Numbered from the stretch's first letter, positions 8,410 to 18,455 are shown. The stretch is DNA of 64,000 bases from Cellulomonas sp. KH9 (GCF_900114185.1 NZ_FOSE01000002.1:187909-251908), one strand, 5' to 3'. Program-made: numbers and translations. The notes: generated by a model from the sequence alone, not told the origin.

Positions 8410-9786
8410 ATGGCGCGACCCACACCCCTGTCCGGATTCCCCGAGTGGCTGCCCGACGGGCGCATCGTCGAGCAGCACGTCCTCGACGTGCTGCGCCGCA
8501 CGTTCGAGCTGCACGGCTTCGCCGGGATCGAGACACGGGCCGTCGAGCCGCTGGACCAGCTGCTGCGCAAGGGGGAGACCTCCAAGGAGGTCTACGTGCT
8601 GCGGCGCCTGCAGGAGGACCCGGACGCGGCACCGGACCGCGCGGGCCAGCTGGGCCTGCACTTCGACCTCACCGTGCCGTTCGCGCGGTACGTGCTGGAG
8701 AACGCCGGGCACCTGGCCTTCCCGTTCCGCCGCTACCAGATCCAGAAGGTGTGGCGTGGCGAGCGGCCCCAGGACGGACGGTTCCGCGAGTTCGTGCAGG
8801 CCGACATCGACGTCGTCGGCGCCGGCGCGCTGCCCTACCACTACGAGGTCGAGCTCCCGCTGGTCATGGCCGACGCGCTCGGTGCGCTGCGCGACCTGGG
8901 CGTGCCGCCGGTGCGGATCCTCGTCAACAACCGCAAGGTCGCCGAAGGCTTCTACCGCGGCCTGGGCCTGGATGACGTCGAGGCCGTGCTGCGCGGCATC
9001 GACAAGCTCGACAAGGTCGGCCCGGAGGCGGTCGCGGCGCTGCTCGTCGAGGAGGCCGGCGCCGCGCCCGAGCAGGCCGGCGCCTGCCTGGAGCTCGCCG
9101 CGATCAGCGGCGACGACGCCGCCGTCGTCGACCGTGTGCGCGCGCTCGCGGCACGCCACGGGGCGTCGAACGACCTGCTGGAGGAGGGGCTCGGCGAGCT
9201 CGGTGCGCTCGTCGCCGCCGCGGCCGAGCGCGCCCCCGGGGTGGTCGTGGCCGACCTGAGGATCGCCCGCGGCCTGGACTACTACACCGGCTCGGTCTAC
9301 GAGACCGTGCTGGTCGGGCACGAGGACCTGGGCTCCATCTGCTCCGGCGGCCGGTACGACACGCTCGCGTCGGACGGCAACCAGACCTACCCGGGCGTCG
9401 GCCTGTCGATCGGCGTGTCCCGGCTGGTGTCCCGGCTGCTGTCCGCCGGCCTCGTGCGCGCGACGCGCTCGGTGCCGACCGCGGTGCTCGTCGCGGTCAC
9501 GTCGGAGGAGAGGCGCTCGCGGTCCGACGCCGTCGCCGCCGCGCTGCGGGCGCGGGGGATCCCCGTCGAGGTGGCGCCCAGCGCCGCCAAGTTCGGCAAG
9601 CAGATCAAGCACGCCGACCGCCGCGGCATCCCCTTCGTGTGGTTCGTCGGCGACACGACCGACGACGGCGCACCGGCGCACGACGAGGTGAAGGACATCC
9701 GCTCGGGCGAGCAGGTCCCCGCCGACGCCGCGACGTGGGCCCCGCCGGCGGACGACCTGCGCCCGCGCGTCGTCGCGGCCGGCTGA
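8410..9786 (+). CDS. hisS: Histidine--tRNA ligase
   Basis: This 458-residue class II aminoacyl-tRNA synthetase charges tRNA-His. The catalytic core shows a motif 2 region (RRYQIQKVWRGERPQDGRFREF, residues about 110-130), the histidine-recognition stretch GLDYYTG near residue 288, and GGRYDTL. The C-terminal anticodon-binding domain ends the protein. The ATG at 8410 is chosen because it starts the typical N-terminus (ARPTPLSGFPEWLP). Length is slightly above the common 420-430 residues, as in several actinobacterial HisRS. It is a soluble cytoplasmic enzyme essential for translation. Confidence 0.96.
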   Translation: MARPTPLSGFPEWLPDGRIVEQHVLDVLRRTFELHGFAGIETRAVEPLDQLLRKGETSKEVYVLRRLQEDPDAAPDRAGQLGLHFDLTVPFARYVLENAGHLAFPFRRYQIQKVWRGERPQDGRFREFVQADIDVVGAGALPYHYEVELPLVMADALGALRDLGVPPVRILVNNRKVAEGFYRGLGLDDVEAVLRGIDKLDKVGPEAVAALLVEEAGAAPEQAGACLELAAISGDDAAVVDRVRALAARHGASNDLLEEGLGELGALVAAAAERAPGVVVADLRIARGLDYYTGSVYETVLVGHEDLGSICSGGRYDTLASDGNQTYPGVGLSIGVSRLVSRLLSAGLVRATRSVPTAVLVAVTSEERRSRSDAVAAALRARGIPVEVAPSAAKFGKQIKHADRRGIPFVWFVGDTTDDGAPAHDEVKDIRSGEQVPADAATWAPPADDLRPRVVAAG

Positions 9787-9863
9787 CGGCCACCACCGAC
9801 CGCACCGCCGGGCCGCCCGCACCGCCGGGCCGGCCGCGCGGGCCCGGACCTCTCGACACCCGG

Positions 9864-9879
9864 TCGAACATGTGTTCGA
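9864..9879 (+). promoter_or_regulatory. Perfect LexA SOS box
   Basis: TCGAACATGTGTTCGA is a perfect 16-base palindrome and matches the mycobacterial/actinobacterial SOS operator TCGAAC-N4-GTTCGA. It ends 8 bases before the GTG at 9888, so LexA binding here would block transcription of the radical SAM gene and DNA damage would induce it. An ATG at 9870 lies inside the box and is unlikely to be the start. Confidence 0.88.
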
Positions 9880-9887
9880 ATGGCCGG

Positions 9888-10934
9888 GTGCGATGGGACG
9901 GGCAGAAGGTCGGTGCGGGGGACGGCGACGCGCTGCCCGGGCTCGACCTGCGGACGATGCCCGGGCTCGTGCGCAGCGTGCGCACGCCGGACTTCGCCGG
10001 CGTCACCTTCCACGAGGTGCTGTGCCGCACGGCCCTCAACCGGGTGCCGGACGCGTCGGCTGTGCCGTTCCGGTGGACCGTGAACCCGATGCGCGGCTGC
10101 CTGCACGCGTGCGCCTACTGCTTCGCCCGGGGCACCCACCGCTACCTCGACCTCGACGCGGGCAAGGACTTCGACACCCAGATCGTCGTCAAGACCAACG
10201 TCGCCGAGGTGCTGCGCGCCGAGGTCGGGCGACCGTCGTGGCGGCGCGAGCACGTCGCCCTCGGCACCAACACCGACCCGTACCAGCGGGCCGAGGGTCG
10301 GTACGCCCTGATGCCGGGGATCATCGACGCGCTCGCGGGCTCGGGCACACCGCTGTCCGTCCTCACCAAGGGCACCCTGCTGCGCCGGGACCTGCCGCTG
10401 CTCACCGCGGCCGCCCGCGACGTGCCGGTCTCGCTGGCCGTCTCCCTCGCCGTCCTCGACGACGACCTGCAGCAGAGCCTGGAGCCCGGCACGCCGACGG
10501 CCCGGGCGCGTCTGGCGCTGGTCGGCGCGGTGCGGGACGCCGGGCTGCCGGTGCACGTCATGGTCGCGCCGGTGCTGCCGTGGCTGACGGACTCCACGGA
10601 CCACCTGGACCGGTTGCTCGCCGCCGTCGCCGAGGCCGGGGCGCAGCGGGCCACCGTGCTGCCGCTGCACCTGCGGCCGGGCGCCCGGGAGTGGTTCCTC
10701 GCATGGTTGCGGCGGGAGCGGCCCGACCTGGTGGCCGGCTACGACCGGGTGTACCGGGGCGGGTCGTACGCCCACGCCGAGTACGGCGCCTGGCTGGCCG
10801 CGCGGGTGCGACCGCTGCTAGCACGGCACGGGCTGGACCGCGCACCCCAGGACGTCGGGGGCGGCGTGCGCCGGGGGAGGGACCGGGACACGGCGCCGCC
10901 GGCGGCGACTGAGCTGCAGCCCAGCCTCTTCTGA
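9888..10934 (+). CDS. Radical SAM protein, Rv2578c/SPL-like family, SOS-controlled
   Basis: This 348-residue protein has the radical SAM cluster motif Cx3CxxC (C71, C75, C78 in GCLHACAYC), which binds a 4Fe-4S cluster and splits S-adenosylmethionine to a radical. The overall sequence resembles the actinobacterial Rv2578c family, which is related to spore photoproduct lyase-like proteins; the substrate is unknown. The GTG at 9888 (VRWDGQKVG) is preferred over the ATG at 9870 because that ATG is within the LexA operator. A damage-inducible promoter places the protein in DNA repair or damage tolerance; from memory, the M. tuberculosis homologue is also listed among LexA-regulated genes. The gene stands alone between hisS and aspS. 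Confidence 0.88.
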   Translation: MRWDGQKVGAGDGDALPGLDLRTMPGLVRSVRTPDFAGVTFHEVLCRTALNRVPDASAVPFRWTVNPMRGCLHACAYCFARGTHRYLDLDAGKDFDTQIVVKTNVAEVLRAEVGRPSWRREHVALGTNTDPYQRAEGRYALMPGIIDALAGSGTPLSVLTKGTLLRRDLPLLTAAARDVPVSLAVSLAVLDDDLQQSLEPGTPTARARLALVGAVRDAGLPVHVMVAPVLPWLTDSTDHLDRLLAAVAEAGAQRATVLPLHLRPGAREWFLAWLRRERPDLVAGYDRVYRGGSYAHAEYGAWLAARVRPLLARHGLDRAPQDVGGGVRRGRDRDTAPPAATELQPSLF

Positions 10935-11015
10935 GGGCCGTGGCCGCCCGGGGCGGGTGCGTGCGGGGTGGTCGCGAGGTGGTCGTCCGCGTGGGCCGGG
11001 CACCGTCGGCGCACC

Positions 11016-11021
11016 TATGAT
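11016..11021 (+). promoter_or_regulatory. Candidate -10 element of aspS
   Basis: TATGAT is a close match to the vegetative -10 consensus. It predicts transcription from about 11029 and a leader near 40 bases before the aspS GTG at 11070. A -35 is not obvious. Confidence 0.5.
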
Positions 11022-11069
11022 CGGGGGTGCGTCCGTCCGGGCGCGGATCCCCGACCTGAAGGACCTTCC

Positions 11070-12866
11070 GTGCTGCGCACCCACACCGCCGGCTCGCTGC
11101 GTGCCGAGCACATCGGCACCACCGTCACCCTCACGGGCTGGGTGGACCGTCGGCGCGATCACGGCGGGGTCGCGTTCGTCGACCTGCGCGACGCCTCGGG
11201 CATCGCCCAGGTCGTCATCCGCGACGAGGCCGTCGCGCACGGGCTGCGTGCGGAGTACGTGCTGCAGGTCACCGGTGAGGTCGGGCGCCGCCCGCAGGGC
11301 AACGAGAACCCGAACCTCGCCACCGGCGAGATCGAGGTCGTCGCGCACGAGGTCGTCGTCCTCAACGAGTCCGCGCCGCTGCCGTTCCAGGTCTCGGCGT
11401 CCGTCGACGAGCCCGTCGGGGAGGAGGCGCGCCTGCGCCACCGCTACCTCGACCTGCGGCGTCCCGCCCCGGCCCACGCCATCCGGCTGCGCGCCCAGGT
11501 CAACCGTGCCGCGCGCGCCGTGCTTGACGAGCGCGGGTTCGTCGAGGTCGAGACCCCCACGCTGACGCGGTCCACGCCCGAGGGCGCGCGCGACTTCGTC
11601 GTCCCGGCGCGTCTGGCCCCGGGCAGCTGGTACGCGCTGCCGCAGTCCCCGCAGCTGTTCAAGCAGCTGCTGATGGTCGGCGGCCTCGAGCGGTACTACC
11701 AGATCGCCCGCTGCTACCGCGACGAGGACTTCCGCGCGGACCGCCAGCCGGAGTTCACGCAGCTCGACGTCGAGGCCAGCTTCGTCGACCAGGACGACGT
11801 CATCGAGCTCGCCGAGGCCGTGCTGACGTCGCTGTGGGAGCTGATCGGGTACACCATCCCGACGCCGATCCCGCGCATGACCTACGCGGACGCGATGCGC
11901 CGCTTCGGCACGGACAAGCCCGACCTGCGCTTCGGCCTCGAGCTGACCGACCTCACCGCGTACTTCGCCGACACCCCGTTCCGGGTCTTCCAGGCGCCGT
12001 ACGTCGGGGCCGTCGTGCAGCCGGGCGGTGCGAGCACCCCCCGCCGCGGGTTCGACGCCTGGCAGGAGTGGGCCAAGCAGCGCGGGGCCAAGGGCCTGGC
12101 GTACGTCACGGTCGGCGAGGACGGCGAGCTCGGCGGCCCGGTCGCCAAGAACATCACCGAGCAGGAGCGCGCCGGGCTGGCGGCCGCGGTCGGCGCCAAC
12201 CCGGGTGACGCGGTCTTCTTCGCCGCCGGCAAGCAGAGCGAGGCGCGTGCGCTGCTGGGCGCCGCCCGCCTGGAGATCGGCCGCCGCGGCGGTCTGATCG
12301 ACGAGGACGCCTGGTCGTTCGTGTGGGTCGTCGACGCGCCGCTGTTCAAGCCCACGGGCGAGGACGACGACGTCGCCGTCGGCAAGGGCGCGTGGACGGC
12401 TGTGCACCACGCGTTCACGTCGCCCACCCCCGAGTGGATCGACCGCTTCGAGGAGGACCCGGGCGCGGCGCTCGCGTACGCCTACGACATCGTGTGCAAC
12501 GGCAACGAGATCGGCGGCGGCTCGATCCGTATCCACCGGCGCGACGTGCAGCAGCGCGTCTTCGAGGTCATGGGCATCGGGCAGGAGGAGGCCCAGGAGA
12601 AGTTCGGCTTCCTGCTCGACGCGTTCGCGTTCGGTGCACCGCCGCACGGCGGCATCGCGTTCGGCTGGGACCGGATCGTCGCCCTGCTCACGCGCTCCGA
12701 GTCGATCCGTGAGGTCATCGCCTTCCCCAAGTCCGGTGGCGGGTACGACCCGCTCACCGGGGCACCGGCCCCCATCTCGCCCGAGCAGCGCCGCGAGACC
12801 GGGGTCGACACGCGTCCCAAGGCCGCCCAGCCGGCCGCCGGCCAGGCACCGACCGCCGAGGGGTGA
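11070..12866 (+). CDS. aspS: Aspartate--tRNA ligase
   Basis: This 598-residue class II synthetase is of the bacterial AspRS type. It has an N-terminal OB-fold anticodon-binding domain ([20 protein letters not shown]), then a catalytic core with motif 2 ([20 protein letters not shown]), an inserted GAD domain, and motif 3 ([13 protein letters not shown]). It charges tRNA-Asp in the cytoplasm; whether it also misacylates tRNA-Asn cannot be read directly. The GTG at 11070 begins the conserved [11 protein letters not shown]-terminus. The stop overlaps the next gene's GTG as GTGA, so the acetyltransferase is translationally coupled. Confidence 0.97.
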   Translation: MLRTHTAGSLRAEHIGTTVTLTGWVDRRRDHGGVAFVDLRDASGIAQVVIRDEAVAHGLRAEYVLQVTGEVGRRPQGNENPNLATGEIEVVAHEVVVLNESAPLPFQVSASVDEPVGEEARLRHRYLDLRRPAPAHAIRLRAQVNRAARAVLDERGFVEVETPTLTRSTPEGARDFVVPARLAPGSWYALPQSPQLFKQLLMVGGLERYYQIARCYRDEDFRADRQPEFTQLDVEASFVDQDDVIELAEAVLTSLWELIGYTIPTPIPRMTYADAMRRFGTDKPDLRFGLELTDLTAYFADTPFRVFQAPYVGAVVQPGGASTPRRGFDAWQEWAKQRGAKGLAYVTVGEDGELGGPVAKNITEQERAGLAAAVGANPGDAVFFAAGKQSEARALLGAARLEIGRRGGLIDEDAWSFVWVVDAPLFKPTGEDDDVAVGKGAWTAVHHAFTSPTPEWIDRFEEDPGAALAYAYDIVCNGNEIGGGSIRIHRRDVQQRVFEVMGIGQEEAQEKFGFLLDAFAFGAPPHGGIAFGWDRIVALLTRSESIREVIAFPKSGGGYDPLTGAPAPISPEQRRETGVDTRPKAAQPAAGQAPTAEG

Positions 12867-13633
12867 GCCACCGGCTCCTGGACCGGCTGCCCGCCGTGCT
12901 GCGGAGCCGGCGGGACGTGCTGGACCAACGGCACGACTGGGCCGACGCCGCGGTGCTCGCGCAGGGCGCCGCGGCGGCGGTCCTGGTGCGCGAGCTCGCG
13001 CACGGTCCCTTCCTGTGGGCCGTCGGGGCGCACGACGAGCTCCGAGGGCTCGTCCCCGACGCGCTGCGGCGCCAGGGCCCGGGGCTGCGCTGGGCCACCG
13101 TGCCACGCGCCGTGCCCGTCGCGCCGGCGGACCTCGCGGCCGCCGGCGTCGTGCCCAGCACGCTGTGGGACCGGCTCTCGTGCGACGTGCCGCCCGGGGT
13201 GCAGCCCGGTGAGGACGGCGTCGTCCTGCTCGACGTCCACCGCGACGCCGCCGCGATCGCGGCCTGCCTCGACGTGGCGAACCCGACCACCCACGCGCGG
13301 CCCGGGGCCCCCGACGACGCGGCGTGGTGGGGTGTCCGCGACCCGGCCGGCGGACGCCTGCTGGGCGTGATCGGTGTGGCGGTGCGCGGCGGCACCGACG
13401 TCCCCTCGATGCACCTGCACGGACTGGGCGTCGTCCCCGATGCGCGCGGCCGCCGGCTGGGCACCGCGCTGGCGGCGGTGGCGACGCGCCGGGCGCTCGA
13501 GGGCGGCGCGCCCTGGGTGTCGCTGGGCATGTACGCCGACAACGCACCCGCACGCCGCGTCTACGGGGCACTCGGATTCCGGGTCGACGTCGAGAACGCG
13601 GGCTACGGGCCGCCGGGTGCCGCACGCCCCTGA
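12863..13633 (+). CDS. GNAT-family N-acetyltransferase
   Basis: This 256-residue protein has a C-terminal acetyl-CoA-binding GNAT domain. It is recognisable from the strand-turn-helix [19 protein letters not shown] (acetyl-CoA loop RGRRLGTA, about residues 197-204) and the closing [14 protein letters not shown]. The N-terminal half is less conserved and may set acceptor specificity. The substrate is unknown. The GTG start overlaps the aspS stop by 4 bases, so expression follows aspS. It could acetylate a small molecule or a protein N-terminus; nothing in the context decides this. Confidence 0.88.
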   Translation: MSHRLLDRLPAVLRSRRDVLDQRHDWADAAVLAQGAAAAVLVRELAHGPFLWAVGAHDELRGLVPDALRRQGPGLRWATVPRAVPVAPADLAAAGVVPSTLWDRLSCDVPPGVQPGEDGVVLLDVHRDAAAIAACLDVANPTTHARPGAPDDAAWWGVRDPAGGRLLGVIGVAVRGGTDVPSMHLHGLGVVPDARGRRLGTALAAVATRRALEGGAPWVSLGMYADNAPARRVYGALGFRVDVENAGYGPPGAARP

Positions 13634-13686
13634 CGTGCCCCTGGCTCCGCCACGGCGCTCACCGGGCGGTCCGCGCCGGGCGTGGT

Positions 13687-13692
13687 TACCGT
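13687..13692 (+). promoter_or_regulatory. Candidate -10 element of the SDR gene
   Basis: TACCGT lies about 28 bases before the ATG at 13721. A strong ribosome binding site (GAGGGAGGGAG) lies between them, giving a short leadered transcript. Evidence rests on the hexamer and spacing alone. Confidence 0.35.
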
Positions 13693-13720
13693 CGACCGTG
13701 ACGTCGAGGGAGGGAGCACG

Positions 13721-14500
13721 ATGACGCTGGACGGCAAGGTCGCGCTGGTCACGGGCGCGGGATCGGGCATCGGACGGGCGACGGCGGTGCGCCTGGCGCA
13801 GGACGGTGCGACCGTCGTCGCGGTCGGGCACCGCCAGGAGAGCGCCGACGACGTCGCCGCGGAGGTCCGCGCGGCCGGCGGGCGCGTGCTGCCCGTCGCC
13901 GCCGACGTCGGGGACGCCGCGGCGGTGCGCGAGGTCTACGCACGCGTCGAGCGCGAGCTGGGCCGCCTCGACGTGGTCGTGGCCAACGCGGGCGTCAACG
14001 GCGTGTGGGCGCCGCTGGAGGAGATCGAGCCGGAGGAGTGGCAGGCCACCCTCGGCACCAACCTCACCGGGACGTTCCTCACCCTGCGCTACGCGCTGCC
14101 GCTGCTGCTGCGTCAGGGCGGGGCCGTCGTCGTGGTGTCGTCCATCAACGGGACCCGGACCTTCACGACGCCCGGGGCGTCCGCGTACGCCACGAGTAAG
14201 GCGGGTCAGGTCGCGTTCGCCCGCATGGCGGCGGTCGAGCTCGGCCCGCGCGGGGTGCGCGTCAACGCGGTGTGCCCCGGCGCCATCGAGACGAACATCG
14301 ACGACAACACCGAGCAGCGGGGCACGGACGACCTCGGGCTGCCGGCGCAGTACCCGCAGGGGCAGATCCCGCTCACGGGGGAGGAGCCCGGCTCGCCGCA
14401 GGAGGTGGCCGACGTCATCGCGTTCCTGGTGTCCGACGCGGCGCGACACGTGACGGGGACCGAGGTCTTCGTCGACGGTGGGCAGGGCCTGGTCGCCTGA
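13721..14500 (+). CDS. SDR-family NAD(P)-dependent oxidoreductase
   Basis: This 259-residue classical short-chain dehydrogenase/reductase has the nucleotide-binding glycine motif TGAGSGIG at about residues 12-19, the NAG motif (VVANAGVNG), and the catalytic Ser (VVSSING) and YxxxK (YATSK). It closes with the family's GTEVFVDGGQG. The substrate is unknown. The ATG at 13721 has a strong ribosome binding site upstream. It converges with the MMPL gene, whose stop is 36 bases past this stop, and nothing adjacent suggests a pathway. Confidence 0.93.
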   Translation: MTLDGKVALVTGAGSGIGRATAVRLAQDGATVVAVGHRQESADDVAAEVRAAGGRVLPVAADVGDAAAVREVYARVERELGRLDVVVANAGVNGVWAPLEEIEPEEWQATLGTNLTGTFLTLRYALPLLLRQGGAVVVVSSINGTRTFTTPGASAYATSKAGQVAFARMAAVELGPRGVRVNAVCPGAIETNIDDNTEQRGTDDLGLPAQYPQGQIPLTGEEPGSPQEVADVIAFLVSDAARHVTGTEVFVDGGQGLVA

Positions 14501-14536
14501 CGGCCCGTCGGCCCCCTGCCCGCGCCGCTCGACGGC

Positions 14537-16768
14537 TCAGTGCAGGATCGCGAACCGGTCGTACAGCCGGCGCAGGGGGCGCGGGGCCCACCAGTTGGCG
14601 CGGTCCAGGACCGTCATCGTCGCCGGCACCAGGAACAGGCGGACGACCGTCGCGTCGATCAGCACCGCGAACGCCAGCGCGAACCCGACCTGCTTGATCA
14701 CCACCAGGTCACCGGCCACGAACCCGGTGAACACCACGATGATGATGGCGGCGGCCGACGTGATGATCCGCCCGGAGCGCTGCAGCCCCAGCCGCACCGC
14801 GGCGTCGGTCGGCAGCCCCTCGTCGTGCAGCTCCTTGACGCGCGAGAGCAGGAAGACCTCGTAGTCCATCGCCAGGCCGAACGCGAAGGCGACGACGAGC
14901 GCCAGCACGTACGTCTCGATGCCTGCCGTCGACGTGAAGCCCAGCAGACCCTCGAGGTGCCCGTCCTGGAAGCCCCAGACCAGCACGCCCAGCGAGGCGA
15001 GGATCGACAGCACGTTGGTCAGCAGTGCCTTGACCGGGATCACCACCGACCCCGTCATGAGGAACAGCAGCAGCAGCGTCGCCACGCCGACCACGGCCAG
15101 CGCGACCGGTGCGCGCTCCACGAGTGCCGCCGTGAAGTCGATCTGCGACGCGGCCTGCCCGACCACCCACCGCTCGAACGGCGCCGGGACGTCGCGGACC
15201 TCCCGCACGACGTCCGCCGCGACCGACCCGCCGGGGTCGGTGGTGTCCGCCCGGACGCCGATGACGACGTACGAGCCCAGCTCGGCCGGCGGGTCGACGG
15301 ACGCCACGTCCGGCAGGTCCGCGAGCTCCTCGGCCCACGCGGTGGCCTCGGCCAGCGACGTCGCGGCGACCACGGTCACGGCGGGTGCCGCCGCCGCCGG
15401 GTAGTTCTCCTCCAGGTCACCCACGTACTCGCGCTGCGTGGTGCCCGCGGGCAGCAGCTCCAGCCCGCTGATCCGCAGCTCCATGCGCAGCGCCGGGGAG
15501 GCCAGCAGCACCAGGAGCGCGACGGACCCCACCATGACCCACCAGGGGTGGCGCTGGACCCGGGCGGCCAGGGTCGAGAACGCGCCCTCCTCGCGCTGCA
15601 CGTCCGACGCGCGGCGCAGCAGGGGGATCCGCGCCAGCAGTCCCGGGCGCGACAGGCGGCGGCCCGTCAGCGTCAGCAGGGCCGGGACGAGGGTGATCGC
15701 CGTGGCGACCGCCACGAGCACGACCGCCACGCCGCCGGCACCGACGGCCCGCAGGATGTCCGGGCGGAACACCAGCAGCCCCGCGATCGACACGGCGACG
15801 GTCACGGCCGAGAACACGACGGTCCGCCCGGCGGTCGCCATCGTCCGCTCCACGGCCGCGACCACCGGTCCGTCCCCGCGGCGGCGCCGAGCCCCCGCAC
15901 CGTCGTCCGTCCCGACCGCGCGCTGCAGCTCCTCGCGGAAACGCGACACGATCAGCAGGCCGTAGTCGATGGACAGGCCCAGGCCGAGCACGGTGACGAC
16001 GTTGACGACCGACGCGTCCACGTCCATCACGTACGTGAGCGCCAGCAGCGCGCCCAGACCGCCGGCGATGGAGGCGAGCGCCCCGGCCATCGGCATCGCG
16101 GCGGCGAGGAACCCGCCGAAGACGACGACCATGATGAGCAGCGCGATCGGCAGCGCGACGACCTCACCGGTGCGCAGGTCGTCCTCGACCTGCTGCGTGA
16201 TCTCGTCGACGACGAGGTGCTCGGCACCCACGACGCCGCGCACGTCCGGTGCGACCTCCCGCAGGTCCTGGGGGACCTCGCGCAGCCGCTGCTCGACGTC
16301 CTCGAGCGCGGCGGTCTGCTGGTCCGCCGGCAGGTCAGGCTCCAGCTCGACGACCACGAGGAACCCGTCGCCGTCCTGCGCCAGCAGCGGCGCAGCCGCC
16401 GGGCTCTGCACACCGCCGGGGAGCACCAGGGGGTCGATCACGGACGCCACCCCGGGCACCGCCGCGACCTGCGCCCGCGCCTCCTCGAGGGCGGGGCCGA
16501 CCGCGGGGTCCGCCGGGTCGATGCCCGTCAGCACGAGGTTCACCGCGGGTCCGGTGGTCCGCTCGTCCGCGAGGATCTGCTGGCCGCGGGTCGACTCGGC
16601 GCCCGGGACCCCGGGCCCTCCGGCAGCGACGCGGTCGAACAGGCTCTCGCCGTGCAGACCTTGGACGGCGAGGCCGTAGCCCACGACCGTGAGCACCAGC
16701 CAGACGACGACGGTCAGGCGCGGGTGGTGGGCGACCGTGCGACCCAGGCGTGCGAACACGCCCGCCAT
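14537..16768 (-). CDS. MMPL-family RND transporter
   Basis: This 743-residue inner-membrane transporter of the RND superfamily has two homologous halves. Each half has a leading helix, a large extracytoplasmic loop and a bundle of five to six helices. The paired DY motifs that couple to protons are present (GLSIDYGLLIVSRFRE in the first half, GLAMDYEVFLLSRVKE in the second). A charged cytoplasmic segment rich in Arg and Gly follows the first bundle. MMPL proteins export lipids or hydrophobic compounds, and the substrate here is unknown. The ATG at 16768 begins the typical FARLGRTVAHHPRLTVVVW N-terminus. The gene is single, convergent with the SDR gene and divergent from rarA. Confidence 0.94.
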   Translation of the reverse strand: MAGVFARLGRTVAHHPRLTVVVWLVLTVVGYGLAVQGLHGESLFDRVAAGGPGVPGAESTRGQQILADERTTGPAVNLVLTGIDPADPAVGPALEEARAQVAAVPGVASVIDPLVLPGGVQSPAAAPLLAQDGDGFLVVVELEPDLPADQQTAALEDVEQRLREVPQDLREVAPDVRGVVGAEHLVVDEITQQVEDDLRTGEVVALPIALLIMVVVFGGFLAAAMPMAGALASIAGGLGALLALTYVMDVDASVVNVVTVLGLGLSIDYGLLIVSRFREELQRAVGTDDGAGARRRRGDGPVVAAVERTMATAGRTVVFSAVTVAVSIAGLLVFRPDILRAVGAGGVAVVLVAVATAITLVPALLTLTGRRLSRPGLLARIPLLRRASDVQREEGAFSTLAARVQRHPWWVMVGSVALLVLLASPALRMELRISGLELLPAGTTQREYVGDLEENYPAAAAPAVTVVAATSLAEATAWAEELADLPDVASVDPPAELGSYVVIGVRADTTDPGGSVAADVVREVRDVPAPFERWVVGQAASQIDFTAALVERAPVALAVVGVATLLLLFLMTGSVVIPVKALLTNVLSILASLGVLVWGFQDGHLEGLLGFTSTAGIETYVLALVVAFAFGLAMDYEVFLLSRVKELHDEGLPTDAAVRLGLQRSGRIITSAAAIIIVVFTGFVAGDLVVIKQVGFALAFAVLIDATVVRLFLVPATMTVLDRANWWAPRPLRRLYDRFAILH

Positions 16769-16863
16769 GCTCGCAGGTCGGTGGCCACCGGCGCATGTCA
16801 CGGGCCGCGGACGCCGCGTCGTGCGCCGCCGTGACCGTGCGCGGTGCTGTCGCCGGCGGTGCG

Positions 16864-16869
16864 TAGGCT
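16864..16869 (+). promoter_or_regulatory. -10 element of a probable leaderless rarA transcript
   Basis: TAGGCT is followed by exactly 7 bases and then the rarA ATG at 16877. No ribosome binding site fits between, so the mRNA probably starts at the initiation codon. Confidence 0.5.
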
Positions 16870-16876
16870 CGCAGGC

Positions 16877-18286
16877 ATGGACCTGTTCGACGCGGTCGTC
16901 TCGACCGCGCAGGGGCTGCCCGCGCCCGGCGCCGGGGCCCCCCTCGCGGTGCGCATGCGACCCCGCACCCTCGCCGAGGTCGCCGGCCAGGGGCACCTCC
17001 TCGTGGCGGGCTCGCCGCTGCGCCGCCTGGTCGAGCCCGCCGACGAGGCGTCGCGCCGCGCGGCACCGTCGTCGGTGATCCTGTGGGGGCCGCCCGGGAC
17101 CGGCAAGACGACCCTGGCCTACCTCGTCGCCAGCACCTCGGGGCGGCGCTTCGTCGAGCTGTCCGCCGTCACCGCGGGCGTCAAGGACGTGCGGGCCGTG
17201 GTCGAGGACGCCCGGCGCCGGCTCGCGTCCGACGGGTCGGAGACCGTGCTGTTCATCGACGAGGTCCACCGCTTCACCAAGGCCCAGCAGGACGCGCTGC
17301 TGCCCAGCGTCGAGAACAGGTGGGTCACGCTCGTGGCCGCCACCACGGAGAACCCGTCGTTCTCGGTCAACTCCCCGCTGCTGTCACGCTCCCTGCTGCT
17401 CACGCTGCAGCCCCTGACCACGGACGACGTGCGCGCCCTCGTCGAGCGTGCCGTCCGCGACGAGCGGGGCCTGGCGGGTTCCGTCGCGCTGGACGACGAC
17501 GCGCTCGACCACCTGCTGCGCCTCGCGGGTGGCGACGCCCGCAAGGCGCTGACGATCCTCGAGGCGGCCGCCGGGGCGGCGCTCGCGGACCGTGGCCCTG
17601 CGGCCGACGACGCGACGCCCGCCACGGTCGACCTCGCCACCATGGAGCGCGCGATCGACGTCGCGGCCGTGCGGTACGACCGCGACGGCGACCAGCACTA
17701 CGACGTCATCAGCGCGTTCATCAAGTCGGTCCGCGGCTCCGACGTCGACGCGTCGCTGCACTACCTGGCGCGGATGATCGCGGCGGGGGAGGACCCCCGG
17801 TTCATCGCGCGCCGCATCGTCATCTCGGCGGCGGAGGACGTCGGCATGGCCGACCCCAGCGCGCTGCAGACCGCGGTCGCGGCCGCGCAGGCCGTCGCGC
17901 TGATCGGGATGCCGGAGGCGCGGATCATCCTGGCCGAGGCGGTCGTGCACCTGGCGACGGCCCCGAAGTCCAACGCCGCGTACCTCGGCATCGACCGGGC
18001 GCTCGCCGACGTGCGGGCGGGCCGGATCGGCAGCGTCCCGCCCCACCTGCGCGACGCCCACTACGCGGGTGCGCAGGGGCTGGGCCACGGCAAGGGCTAC
18101 CGCTACGCGCACGACGAGCCGCACGCGGTCGCCCCGCAGCAGTACCTGCCGGACGAGCTGGCCGGCACGCGCTACTACGAGCCGTCGGACCGCGGGTTCG
18201 AGCGGTCGGTGGGGGAGCGGCTGACGCGGATCCGCTCGATCCTCGACCCCGGGACGCGGTCGGGCTCGGGCACGTCCGGCGGGTGA
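16877..18286 (+). CDS. rarA: Replication-associated recombination protein A (MgsA/RarA AAA ATPase)
   Basis: This 469-residue AAA+ ATPase acts at stalled replication forks and is related to clamp-loader subunits. Walker A is GPPGTGKTT (about residues 72-80) and Walker B is [10 protein letters not shown]. The arginine-finger region [12 protein letters not shown] and the RarA-specific C-terminal tetramerisation part follow ([20 protein letters not shown], with [19 protein letters not shown] near the end). Length is standard. It is transcribed divergently from the MMPL gene, probably as a leaderless mRNA. rarA upstream of alaS is a usual actinobacterial order. Confidence 0.95.
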   Translation: MDLFDAVVSTAQGLPAPGAGAPLAVRMRPRTLAEVAGQGHLLVAGSPLRRLVEPADEASRRAAPSSVILWGPPGTGKTTLAYLVASTSGRRFVELSAVTAGVKDVRAVVEDARRRLASDGSETVLFIDEVHRFTKAQQDALLPSVENRWVTLVAATTENPSFSVNSPLLSRSLLLTLQPLTTDDVRALVERAVRDERGLAGSVALDDDALDHLLRLAGGDARKALTILEAAAGAALADRGPAADDATPATVDLATMERAIDVAAVRYDRDGDQHYDVISAFIKSVRGSDVDASLHYLARMIAAGEDPRFIARRIVISAAEDVGMADPSALQTAVAAAQAVALIGMPEARIILAEAVVHLATAPKSNAAYLGIDRALADVRAGRIGSVPPHLRDAHYAGAQGLGHGKGYRYAHDEPHAVAPQQYLPDELAGTRYYEPSDRGFERSVGERLTRIRSILDPGTRSGSGTSGG

Positions 18287-18332
18287 CGGTCGGTGTGCGC
18301 ACGCCGCGGTCGGTCGGACGGTGGTCGTCGGG

Positions 18333-18338
18333 TAGCAT
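18333..18338 (+). promoter_or_regulatory. Candidate -10 element of rpsD
   Basis: TAGCAT lies 47 bases past the rarA stop. Start near 18345 would give rpsD an unusually long leader of about 210 bases. No clear -35 is seen. Confidence 0.4.
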
Positions 18339-18423
18339 GGACCGGTCGTCCGCCGCGTGCGGGCGATCGTGCGGTCCGCCGCACGAGCACCACCAGCAAG
18401 CAGCACCTGGGGCCCTAGCCCGT

Positions 18424-18455
18424 GGCGCCGACCGTCCTGCGACGGTCTGGGCGCC
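18424..18455 (+). promoter_or_regulatory. Strong hairpin in the rpsD leader, possible S4 autoregulation site
   Basis: GGCGCC-GACCGTC (18424-18436), a CTGC loop and GACGGTC-TG-GGCGCC (18441-18455) form a 13-bp stem with a 2-base bulge. A second hairpin (CCGGAC/GTCCGG) lies near 18496-18510. Ribosomal protein S4 represses its own synthesis through mRNA structure in several bacteria; that this leader does so is inference. Confidence 0.35.

Noticed and set aside
9870..9890. ATG at 9870 as start of the radical SAM gene
   Set aside because: It lies inside the LexA palindrome and has no ribosome binding site; the conserved sequence begins at the GTG 9888.
14540..16834. Plus-strand open frame opposite the MMPL gene
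   Set aside because: The minus-strand protein has clear RND features, and the plus-strand product is a His/Arg/Gln-rich shadow.
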